Assembly: GCA_910574455.1 (NCBI GenBank)
Contig: CAJSYZ010000006.1
Coordinates: 1,315,376 to 1,379,375, forward strand
Direction: 5' to 3'
DNA from: Trichaptum fuscoviolaceum
Taxonomy: Eukaryota; Basidiomycota; Agaricomycetes; Hymenochaetales; Trichaptaceae
Length of the DNA: 64,000 bases
The notes below the pieces were generated by a model. It saw only the letters and a list, made by a program, of their open reading frames with translations. It was not told the origin of the DNA and did not search any database. Position numbers and translations under genes: made by a program. Position 1 is the first letter of the stretch; every line of letters starts with the position of its first letter. This document shows positions 10,725 to 20,144 of the stretch, piece by piece.

Positions 10725-11905
10725 TGTAACACTTGGATTTCATCCAGTGTTCGTACGAAGCCCGCCGGACACGACAGTGGCACCCGGAAGACAAAGTAAG
10801 CACCCGGAAACCGGAGTCGCTCAAGTACAAGACTCGGAAAGACACCAGCAAGTCCAGAGCATAGCAACAGTACAGAAGACGCAAGGCCGGAAAGCGGAGT
10901 CGCTCAAGTACATCCAACGGCCGCAAGACAGTGCACCCGAAGGACACCGGACAAGCAGCAAGGCCGCCGGTCGACACTCGAAGCCAAATAGCGCAGGGAA
11001 AACTGTACCTGAGCACGGGTGAAAGAACTGCCAAAGCAAAGGACTCACTGGTGAGCACCCGACGGACGCTTGCATGGGTGGACGAGCGAACGGGCGAACA
11101 TTTGTTCGAACGGACGTGCGTACGGGCGTGCAACCGGCCGGCGACATAAGTGTGGCGACGGACAAGTGTGTGCGCGTGGCGTGGGAGAACAGGGTGACGG
11201 ACAAGGGAACTAACGGACGTCACATAACGGACACTTGGTGGCGACGTGCGCGAGTGGCGTGGGAATAGGGTTGCCAATTGAGGGACGGGGACAAAGACGG
11301 GGACTCAGCCTAGTAGCGGTGACCGGAGTAGCCAGTTCACACGCGATAATAACTTGTGTTAAGCACGTCATGTAGACCGTGTGAAAATTTAGCTTTCTTT
11401 CCCCGACCACTACTATCTAAGTGTGTGCGCGCTTGGGAACGGAGCGGGGCTACCGTCGGACGTCTGCGCTGTGAGCGCGTTCGACATGACAATTAGTTCT
11501 TTCGACGGACGACGACTAGGGGCCTCAAGAGCCATTCTTACTGGGGCTTTGTTTCTTGTCTTCGGACTTCTCGCGAGGGCGCGGCCGCGCAGAAGACTCT
11601 TGGACGGGCGACGGGGGTTCAGTGCTTGCGCATAGGCGCGTTCTACTGTTCGCCTTAGTTCTTTCGACGGAACGACGGGTCTCTGAGGCTCAACAGCTAA
11701 GCTTGCGGATTTCCTCTGGGGTTCTCTCGAGGGGGCGACACGGCCACGGGCCTTCGCTTAGTGGGAATAACGGTTGACGGACGTACGGGCGTCGTCTCTG
11801 TGGTTTCCTTCACTGTTTCTTCTCTTCTTTTGTTTCTTTTACTACTCTTTTATTTCTTACTGGGTTCCCTACACTCCCACCCCCTTATCATTTATTTTAT
11901 TTTCA
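10725..11905 (+). repeat. 3' LTR of gypsy element 1
   Basis: 1181-bp copy of the 5' LTR ending TTATTTTCA, followed by the duplicated target TCGG at 11906-11909. Confidence 0.95.
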
Positions 11906-11909
11906 TCGG
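11906..11909. repeat. target site duplication TCGG, right copy
   Basis: Matches 3683-3686. Deleting the element plus one copy joins the two transposase pieces in the same reading frame, which confirms the insertion point. Confidence 0.9.
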
Positions 11910-13018
11910 TATTGTCATTTGTCACCTTTTGGCCATTGTCGTCTGTGTAGAAGTTACTAAAGGATTTCCAAGACACATCACCGACTTTCGTAGCATCAAT
12001 GATGTTATACATTTTTTGCGCATCTCCATCGAGTAGCGTACTAGTTGAACCCAGATCCAAGTCATCGTCAGGCTCTGTCGCATCCAATTCGGAACATCCG
12101 CAAGATTTTACATTCTCCGCCGCCTGAATCAGCTGATAAGCCTTCATGATTCCCAGAAGCTTTGTTATGTTCCCAGCAGACATTTGCTCTTCCCGATAGA
12201 GAAAATCTGCGAGCTCAAAATCTGCTCGGCACGAATAGGGAAACCAGTCATTTGACGCAGATTCGTTTCGCGGAGCGGGTGAGTCTTCATATTCCAAGAA
12301 GTTCCCTTCTGCATCGCATGGAGTGGCTGCACAATGTTTGGTGTCAAAATGCTACAGTAAACCGGGAACAATTAATTTGGCGCGCACCATTCAAATATCT
12401 GTGATACACCTTCAAGTTATCCTCACTCTCCTTATAATCTCCAATGTCGGAATCCAAGTCTTCAGAACAGCCACTGTCACTTCCGGTGACAGAATGGGAC
12501 AGAGAATCAGGTCTGTCCAAATCTTGAAGCAGCTCGTCTCGGCCTATACTGAGCATCGAGATATCCTGTGTAAGCATGGAAATATCGTAATCGTAGGAGT
12601 CAGAGCCGCTCTCAAGATGACCCTCTGATGGAAGTTCGGACAACCTCAGGAGAGCTTCAAGTTGAGGACTTGGAGCTCGTATGGGTCGAATAGGTGACGA
12701 TTCATATTCATGACCACAAGCAGAAGAACTTGCCAAGAATGACGTCGGATGAGCTGAATATTCATGTCTTGCTCTTCCAGATTGACTCTTGAACATCCTA
12801 CTACAGCCGGGCAAGGTGCATCGAATAGTTGGTGGAAAATGAAAGGGATCGTGCTTTTTCCGTGTCGCTGGCACCAACTTGAATGTAACCTCAGTAGTAG
12901 TACACGTCGACAATTGGGACTCACAGCTGAGCCTCACTGGCACTGGCAGGCTGCTAGCACTGGCAGTGACTCGGACTCGGAGTGCCAGTGAACTTGAACC
13001 TGAGTTAAAATTAGTCAT
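11910..13018 (-). pseudogene. Plavaka transposase, N-terminal part
   Basis: Exon 1 runs from ATG 13018 to 12410 (203 codons) and holds a C2H2 finger, CTLPGCSRMFKSQSGRARHEYSAH, typical of Plavaka N-termini. A 59-bp intron (12409-12351) follows. Exon 2 starts at 12350 (HFDTKHC) and contains ELADFLYREEQMSAGNI and KMYNIIDATKVGDVSWKSF, both family blocks. It is cut by gypsy element 1 at 11909. This part reads open with clean splice sites, unlike the downstream half. The start was set at 13018 because the upstream extension of the frame has no ATG. Confidence 0.82.
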
Positions 13019-13146
13019 AGAGTAGTTACGGTAGTAGTGGGCGTAAATTTTCAACTTGTCTAAGATAGACGCCCCCGCCTCCCTGATCTTGAACTTGCAC
13101 CTTCGACACAACTTATCATCATACAAGTCTCAAAACACTGCACAAA
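13019..13146. promoter_or_regulatory. 128-bp divergent promoter of the Plavaka gene pair
   Basis: The transposase ATG (minus, 13018) and the partner-gene ATG (plus, 13147) are separated by only 128 bp. Both transcripts must start inside it or in overlapping leaders. No TATA box is obvious; it contains CTTGAACTTG and TTTTCAACTTG words similar to those near the left flank. Confidence 0.5.
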
Positions 13147-14597
13147 ATGTCAACTCAAAGACAGACAAGGGCTAAGAACAGGGAAAAGCACCCCGGAGCA
13201 GTCGTTGACCAACTCAGAACAAGACGAACACAGGAGGAGATATTGCGGGAGAAGGAAGAAAAAGAGAAAAGGAGAGTACGGCAGGCAGAAAGGCGGGATG
13301 AGGCATTGAAGGAGAAGGAAGAGAAGGAAAAGCAGAAGGAAGAGCGGGCAGCTTTCCGCAGAGCTGCGGCCCAGCAAGTCGCGGTTGCGAAAGAGAGGAA
13401 AAAACTCGCTGCGGAGCAAAAACGGGCAGCAAAAGAACAAGAGGCAGCTGACAAGGTTCGCAAGAAGGTGACTGCAGCAGAGAACCAAGAAGCAGCGATG
13501 CTAGAGACCATAGAGCTTGAAAACAACTTGTCGAAGGCTCTTGAGACACGCACCCAGATGGGCTCAACAGTGCCCAAACTCACTGGCAAACGTGGACGTA
13601 GAAAGCCAAAAGGCGAAGCTAGCAGTAAGTCTTCAACTTTAGATCAGTGATGACACAGATCATTTGAACTGGCATAAACAGACTCGAAGAACGATGTTAA
13701 AGACGTATCGGGTTGTGAAGATGGACACAACGAAGACTTGGATATTTGTGAGTAGCATTGCCTATACATTTTCAGATGATCTCAAAGCTTGGAGGTTGAA
13801 CACTGTGACTCACCTTAATGCGAAGCAGCGAGTATGGATGAGCCAAACAGGGAGCCTGCAAAAAAGGCTAGGAAAGAAGATTCCAAAGGTGAACTTCCAT
13901 TTCGCACACGTGTGCAGACCGCAAAGATGTCCAGGTCTGCCGCCACCATGACTCCCAGCGACGCATTCTTTCACGCTCCTGCAGGACTGAACGAGAGTCT
14001 TTCTGGTGAAGAAACGGACATAATAGACTCGCCCGCTACGTCAAGGCGGAACGACAAGACAAAATGCCCTGTCAGGGCGCTTCGCAACACAGATGATTCC
14101 ACTTTCATTGGTGAAGAGGGTGGAGGTCTTGAGGTGCCAGTGGCAGGGATAGACTCAGAAAGGATCAATTTGTGAGTTTGAGGTTTGAATCTTGCATTGC
14201 GTCTGAATCAGTATCTGGTACTGTCAAGTCGATGTAATGGTGAGTGAGAAGCTTGATTTAGACTCAATTATTAAACTCATACTAGTATGATCATCATCAT
14301 CCCGACTACCTACTCAGGCTACTACTACCGTGACGCTCCCGGGCCAAGACCCAACTTCAAGTTGGAAATCCTTCACCTGCAACATTGACACTCTTGTCTT
14401 TGCTACCACTATATTATGAGCCTTGCTGACGCAAAGCTGCACCAGACACACCGTCGAATTGCCAGATGATGAAAACTTAAGTCCCTGGGAGGATGAAGGA
14501 GAAACAATAACCCTTACAAGCTATCATGGTGTAAAAAATAGCACAATCAGCGTGCAACAGAAGGCACATCTTGTCGATTCGGAATCAAATGTTGTGA

Positions 14598-14605
14598 GTT
14601 GACGG
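14598..14605. repeat. 8-bp target duplication GTTGACGG, left copy
   Basis: GTTGACGG precedes TAGAGC at 14606 and recurs at 16918-16925 after the right terminus. Eight-base duplications are the mark of hAT transposition. Confidence 0.85.
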
Positions 14606-14624
14606 TAGAGCATGACACGGGTGC
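14606..14624 (+). repeat. left terminal inverted repeat of hAT-like element
   Basis: Nineteen bases TAGAGCATGACACGGGTGC, perfectly inverted at 16899-16917. Confidence 0.85.
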
Positions 14625-15316
14625 ACCCGTGGGTACCCGTGATCCGCAAATACAGGTACCTGTGGCAAAAAAATCACTACCTGGATCCGACCCGGATCCG
14701 TGGGAAACGGATCCAGGTGCACCCGCACCCGTTACCTGCAATACCTGCAGGTACCTGTTAGCACCCGCAGGTATTTGCAGTAGGTCATGAGAATACTGTG
14801 CAATATTGTTCACTCAATAGCCCAGTCAATGGCCTCAGCCTTGACTTGCCCTTACGGGTTACTCCTGTCCTCAGACGTGGAGATGTAGCTCATGAATGAA
14901 CAACAAGCTCAACAGCCCAGATGATGGCCTCAGCCGCACCCAACCAACAGGGACTCCTTGTGCCTCAGCATAGAAGTCAGATGTTGAGCTAACAGTATAG
15001 CTGCCTGGCTTTGTGCTTTCGCGCGAAGTCAAGCAGTTCAAACCACCATACACCCAACCACATCCAGTAAAGGATAAGACACAGTGAGAGCCGTCAAACT
15101 CAATGAGCCTTCATGTGGACGAAGGCTCACTTACACGGATCCCCTGGGGTGAGTTCGACGTGTGTGAGATATTACAGGTCTTGGGCATGGGGACCCTCCC
15201 TGGACAAGTGCTTCTTTGTGTGTGCAAGCCCCAGGAATCACCAGAGTGAGCAAGCAGCAGATGAAAGTGCAGCCCAAATGGGGTGCTCAGGCGGCAAGCT
15301 ATCAACTGTTGCTGCA

Positions 15317-15678
15317 ACCCCGGCTGTCCCAAAGATGGTGCTGGCAATTGATGAGTTTTGCGCCGAGTCGAGCAAGAGTTGGGCGATAGGAAAGCCCTCA
15401 GGAAGACGAAGACAAAGGTGTTCTTGGTTTTGTGAAGGCTTGAATCAAGCCCGAGTTATGGGCGATGTTTTCGGCCAAAAGGGGAAAGTGTAGTGGTGCT
15501 ACCCCGGCTGTCCCAAAGATGGTGCCGGCAATTGATGAGTTTTGCACCGAGTCGAGCAAGAGTTGGGCGATAGGAAAGCCCTCAAGAAGACGAAGACGAA
15601 GGTGTTCTTAGTTTTGTGAAGGCTTGAATCAAGCCCGAGTTATGGGCGATGTTTTCGGCCAAAGGGGGAAAGTGTAGT
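15317..15678 (+). repeat. two-copy tandem repeat, 184-bp period
   Basis: Unit 1 starts at 15317 and unit 2 at 15501, both with ACCCCGGCTGTCCCAAAGATGG, then matching closely through GGGGAAAGTGTAGTGGTG. Differences are a handful of substitutions. No open frame is shared that suggests a protein. Confidence 0.85.
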
Positions 15679-15894
15679 GGTGGTGATGGCGGGATGTGAG
15701 TTGATGTGTAAAATAACTATGAATTAGCGAACGTACTTCTTTGGACGACGGCCACCCCGTGCTCACTGTTGACCGCCGTCACCCGTCTTCTCCTTTCTCA
15801 AAGATTTTCCTTCAACATAGTCCAAATCTTCCTCCTGCAAGACTCTCCTCTCACCGGACACGCGGAGCCATCCACTGGCGCTGGTGCTGTTGTT

Positions 15895-16291
15895 CTATGC
15901 ACGCCGCTTTCGCCCTGTCTCATAGCTCGTCGGCATCAAGTACGCCTTCGCGCTTACATGTGGGCACGTCGTCTTTTTGATGAGCAGATGGGACTGGAAT
16001 TCGGGAAGGGCGGTGACGAGGTCGTTGAGGTATGATGATTGCCCGCGAAGCTTGTCTGCAGCCCGTCATCGCGATATGTATCTTGTCCTCCGCTCCTGGG
16101 CGCACCTTCTGCGCCTCATCCGCAATCTCTCCAAACAGCCACAGTCTCTCCTCGGTCGAAGCTGAGCGGGTCTCAATGAGCTCAATCAGTTTGTAGATTT
16201 TCGAGGTCAGAGAGGTAACGGTTGACGTGAGCACGGCGTCGAGCTCGCGGAGGTCGGCAAAGCGGGAGGAGGGAGTCGAGAGTCTGCGCAT
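15895..16291 (-). pseudogene. captured fragment of an ING-family (PHD-finger regulator) gene
   Basis: On the minus strand the frame reads SSRFADLRELDAVLTSTV, TEERLWLFGEIADEAQKV and PGAEDKIHIA. This resembles the N-terminal coiled region of ING/Yng chromatin regulators. After a frame change near 16040 the strand reads YLNDLVTALPEF..., then ETGRKRRA and a stop. The fragment lacks the C-terminal PHD finger and is confined to the hAT-like element, so it is best read as a host gene piece carried by the transposon. The family assignment is from memory of the motif and is moderate. Confidence 0.45.
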
Positions 16292-16311
16292 AGTCCGCGC
16301 GCGCGTCGGAG

Positions 16312-16683
16312 AGAATCGATGGCCGTCGTTCCGTCGAAAGAACTAAGTCGACCAGAAGCACGCGCCTATGCGCAGACTCCAGTCAACCGTCCGTAGTATG
16401 TCTTCTGCGTGCGCAGCGCAATCGTCGCTCGCGAGAAGTCCGAAGACAAGAAACAAACTGGACTCTTGCACGTCCGTAAAAGTCTTGCGCCGCCGTCTTC
16501 AAAAGCCCGAGGACAAAAAACAAAAAGCCGCAAGAAACAAGTCCTACAGAACGCGCACACAGCGCAGACGTCAGACTCGTCCTCTCGCTGTCGCACGTAG
16601 TGGTAGGGGAAAGAAAGCTAAATTTTCACACGGTGTACAAGACGCGACTAACACAAGTTATTATCGCGTGTGAACTCCGGTCA
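16312..16683 (-). repeat. old LTR remnant related to gypsy element 1, inverted
   Basis: Read on the minus strand it follows the LTR of gypsy element 1: CACACGCGATAATAACTTG, GTGTGAAAATTTAGCTTTC, CTTCGGACTTCTCGCGAG, TGCGCATAGGCGCG and TAGTTCTTTCGACGGAACG occur in the same order with intervening divergence. It corresponds to the middle part of the LTR (about 4300-4650) and lacks both LTR ends. Confidence 0.85.
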
Positions 16684-16898
16684 CGCAACTAACCTGACCC
16701 GTTGTCTTTGTTCCCGTTCCTCAATGTCTGCGGCCTACGGCCACTGCAGGTATCTGCAGGTACCTGCACAGGTACCTGAGTTAAAAAAAAGTCATACCTG
16801 GATCCGCAGGTAAGCGTGGGAAACAGGTACCTGCATGCGGGTGCACCCGGAGCCGCAGGTTTTTGCTGCAGGTACCTACAGGTACCTACGGGTGACAC

Positions 16899-16917
16899 GC
16901 ACCCGTGTCATGCTCTA
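16899..16917 (-). repeat. right terminal inverted repeat of hAT-like element
   Basis: GCACCCGTGTCATGCTCTA, the reverse complement of the left terminus, followed by the duplicated target GTTGACGG at 16918-16925. Confidence 0.85.
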
Positions 16918-17838
16918 GTTGACGGAGCATTAGAATGGCAGATGCAGTCTGAATAACTTGTTTATAGGGTGGAAGCGATCCGAAGAGGCTAACAAGGCCG
17001 GCTCAAGCTTGTGTGAGTCCGACTGATTACTGTTCGATTCATGTCAGTTGCTCCATGACCGTTTGTTCATATTCCTTCATTATTATTTATCTGCCAACTG
17101 CCGTCTCATGAACAGGATGGAGGTAGCAGCAACGTCAACTCGAAGAAAAGGAAGTTATTGCATGACACTCTTTCCGGGTCGCAGGTTTCAACGGTAAGCG
17201 ATGTCATATCATTCTACATTTTTTCAATCTACTGAGTAATCCCTTCCCGTACTCGAGGATAAGAATAACAAGATAAAACCAGGTGGACAGGTGAGTACCA
17301 GACAGTGATCTTCATGGTACATCCTTCCTTCATTGCTTACTGAATTGGTATTTTGATAGGATGCAAACAAGAGGACTGCTATTTTGCAGCTTAGCGCACC
17401 GGTAAGTCTATCTTATCTCAACTTCTCTCGTTCCCCCCTTATTTATGGTTGTAAGGTGTGATCACTAGCTTTGGAACCCCGTGTACAGGTATGTGTGAGC
17501 GTCGATGCACCGTAGGCTCACTTCCGGTGCTCTCCTGTAGCAACTATTCGTTTCCTTCTTCACTTCAAGTTGAGCGCTAATGTGTGAATATGAATAGGAC
17601 ATCACAGTCACAAAGAACGGAAAGAGGAAGTCGCCACCAGACACCGACTCTCAGGTTAATATGGTAATTCTTCTACCTTCACGTGCAATGAATTCCTTCA
17701 TTTTATGTTTACTTATTTTAAACCATCTCAATAGGCTAATAAGGCTGTCAAGATCAAGAAGTCATTGTTGACTGACATGGACACACAGGCCGGTGCCACA
17801 GTAAGCGTCAATTCTATGGTAACCGGCATTTTAAGTTT

Positions 17839-17843
17839 GTATC
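17839..17843. repeat. 5-bp target duplication GTATC, left copy
   Basis: GTATC precedes the 5' LTR and is repeated at 24576-24580 after the 3' LTR. Confidence 0.88.
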
Positions 17844-18673
17844 TGTCGAGATCCCAGGCCCCTTTTCTCATTTCCCGCACTTTCCCGCCAAGGATCCCGA
17901 CATGAGCAGACAATCCCGCGGGGAGAATCCCGCCATTGGATTCCCCGCGCGAAACCCCTTTCCCGACTCGCACGATCCCCCGCAAGATCCCCCGCTCACG
18001 TGACCTATCCCGCACCACCGTCCCGACCACCATGCACGCATACACACATTCATTTACGACGACCCGCCACGGCACACGTACATTCACTTATCAACATACG
18101 CTCATTAATCCGTTAGTACCTCAAGGTGACGACCTGCAACAGTCTGGCATACCTAGTCTGGCTAGTCGCGGCCCCGGACCGGACGCTGACGTCCACGGAC
18201 AGGCCGTAGCCATCTGGAGAGACGGGATAGACATGCCTAGCAGTGCGGTCGTAGCATGTATCGTTTGTAGTAGATAGGTGCGCATTGCGCAAGGACACTT
18301 AGCGTAGATTAACTATACAGTCTTTACGAAGTAGATAAATAGCTGTAGGCATCGTAAGGAGCACCCCACTTTTGACCTCTTGTGGAGTGCTTCCTTAGGT
18401 GCGATCTCTCTCTTTTCTCCTGTGTAGTTAGTTGCGCAATACTTACTTGTGGAGTGCTTCCTTAGGGATCCGCTTACTTGACGTTCAAAGCAGTGAAGAG
18501 TCCTAGCTGGCCTTGAGAATCCCGCGACGCGCCTGGATAGAATCCCGCGCGTTTCCCGCCTGAATTCCCACGCTCGTTCCCAGTCGCGAATCCAGATTCC
18601 CGAACGCGGGTTCTTGTCGCGAATTCCAGTTTCCCGAAACTGTTTCCCGCTACAATTCCCGACGGTCGTAACA
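17844..18673 (+). repeat. 5' LTR of gypsy element 2
   Basis: 830 bp, TG..CA ends, repeated at 23744-24575. No TGG-type primer site lies within the first 15 bases after it; a TGGCTCACC word begins 16 bases downstream. Self-priming, as in some Tf1/sushi relatives, is possible. Confidence 0.92.
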
Positions 18674-18762
18674 TTAGGTCAAAAGTCCTGGCTCACCGCC
18701 GCTCGGACTCGACACCCTCACGCTCTTTACTTCTACCCCCGCACCCGTACCGCCGACCCGCG

Positions 18763-19972
18763 ATGTCATCCCACCAGGAATGGGGAGGACTCGCAGACAC
18801 CTTCGCTTTCCCGTCCCCTAGCTCCTCGATGGAGGAAGACAAACTCCAGCCCATCCTTGATCGCCTCGACACCCTCGAAAAGCGCTACTCCAAGCTAGTC
18901 AACGAACACAATCAGGTCCAGAACACAGTCGCCCAGCTCAAGCACGCCAACCAGGCGTTAGAAGCCCAAATCGCGAGTCAGCCCGCCTCCCCGTCTGGGG
19001 GCGGAGCTGGGCTCAAGATGAAGCTTCCCGACACCTTCGAAGGCGAACGAGCCAAGCTGGAGAACTGGATTCACCAGATTAAGCTCTACCTGTTCGGACA
19101 ACATCCGGGACTAGACGAAACCCGCAAGGTCGCATTTGCTCTGATGCTACTGCGGGGGCCGGCGCAAGACTGGGCACGACCCATTCTAGATCGACTCCAG
19201 GACATCCCGACACCGCCAGAAGCCGCCAGCCTGGAGGCCCTGTTCGCCGCCCTTCGCGCCTCTTACGGGGAAATCGATGCAGACAAAGCCGCAGCCGACA
19301 AGCTGATGCGCCTACGCCAGACAGGAACGGTCGCCGAGTTTTGCGTCGCAATTCCGTGCCCTCCAAGCCCTCACCGGGTGGCCCAAGGACGCAACGACGG
19401 ATGTCATCTACCTCGACATGTTCCGGAAGGGACTCAAAGACCAGGTTCGCCAGCACATCGCCAGCACAGAGGCGAAGGATATGAAATTCGATGCCTACGT
19501 CAACTGGGTTTCCGAGACGGACGAGAAGCTAAGGCTCGCACACGCCTATGGACCAGTATCAAAGCCAGCAGCTACGCCCCGAAGCAATCCCGGCACCACT
19601 AGTTCAGCTCCGCGTACGATCCCGACTGCGGGCGCAAGCTCGACGAAGGATCCCAACGCAATGGAGATTGACAGGGTGCGCCGGGAGCGCAGGAGTAAGG
19701 GACTATGCTACTACTGCGGAGAGAAAGACCATTTGGTGAGCGATTGCCCAACGCGACCGCCAACCCGAAACCTAAAGGCGACGAAATCCACGTCCCCGTC
19801 GAGCCCATCGCCCCCCGCGCTCCAGTCGTTCGAAGAAACGCTCAAACGTATGGCGGAACAGTACGTCCAGAATGTGCAGCAGTCCGTGCTACAGAACGCA
19901 TTCGCCGCCATGACGCCCGCCGCCAAGAACGTTCACAATCCCGAAGCCCCGCCCCCAGCGGATTTTCAGTAG
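18763..19972 (+). pseudogene. Gag protein of gypsy element 2 (frameshifted)
   Basis: The frame from ATG 18763 encodes an N-terminal coiled coil (residues about 25-75) and a retrotransposon Gag core (KLPDTFEGERAKLENWIHQ, ALMLLRGPAQDWARP). Near 19345-19357 the frame shifts by one; the homologous continuation runs in the next frame (DMFRKGLKDQVRQHIAS) to a zinc knuckle CYYCGEKDHLVSDC near 19704 and a TAG at 19970-19972. The shift removes the nucleic-acid-binding end from the product. Confidence 0.85.
19970..19972 (+). other. in-frame TAG between gag and pol (possible readthrough site)
   Basis: The frame after the TAG stays open in phase with gag for about 57 codons, until the one-base A insertion just before the protease. 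The context is CAG-TAG-GGT. Gag and pol separated by a single in-phase stop suggests stop-codon readthrough; this is inference. Confidence 0.45.
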
Positions 19973-20144
19973 GGTCGTTGCTCAGTCGCGCCCTATACGA
20001 CCCAACCGCCCTTGTGGCCGAAGAACTCTCTTAATAATGGTCCCTTGTATTTAACCATCTCTACAATAGACCGTCGTCTTCGACGACATTTGAAGTTCCC
20101 GGTACAGGTTAGCGACGGAAAGACGGATGCCTTAGCCACAGTAA

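Larger units (their letters stand above)
3687..11905 (+). mobile_element. Ty3/gypsy LTR retrotransposon 1 (complete, young)
   Basis: This 8219-bp element has TG..CA LTRs of 1180 and 1181 bp, a TGG-starting primer binding site, one long gag-pol frame, a purine tract and a 4-bp target duplication. By eye the LTRs differ by one substitution (C/T near 4447 versus 11487) and one inserted C (near 4252 versus 11292). That implies recent insertion, later than the decay of the host Plavaka gene it interrupts. The order reverse transcriptase, RNase H, integrase places it in Ty3/gypsy. An older relative of its LTR lies inverted at 16312-16683. Confidence 0.95.
14606..16917. mobile_element. hAT-like non-autonomous DNA transposon with long GGTACC-rich inverted ends
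   Basis: The element is 2312 bp with a perfect 19-bp terminal inverted repeat (TAGAGCATGACACGGGTGC at the left; its complement at the right end) and an 8-bp target duplication. Inward of the termini both ends (about 14606-14780 and 16735-16917) are loosely inverted and packed with CAGGTACCTG, GGATCC and GGTGCACCC palindromes. No transposase frame is present. Inside are a 184-bp tandem duplication, an ING-like gene fragment on the minus strand and a degraded LTR. It sits in an intron of the Plavaka partner gene just after the splice donor, which stays intact. Confidence 0.82.

Noticed and set aside
660..13018. KDZ transposase instead of Plavaka
   Set aside because: The C2H2 N-terminus and the blocks HGSMFVPVILGSDKTTVSV and SLPRQHAMVHY fit Plavaka; no KDZ Cys-rich CxC region is seen.
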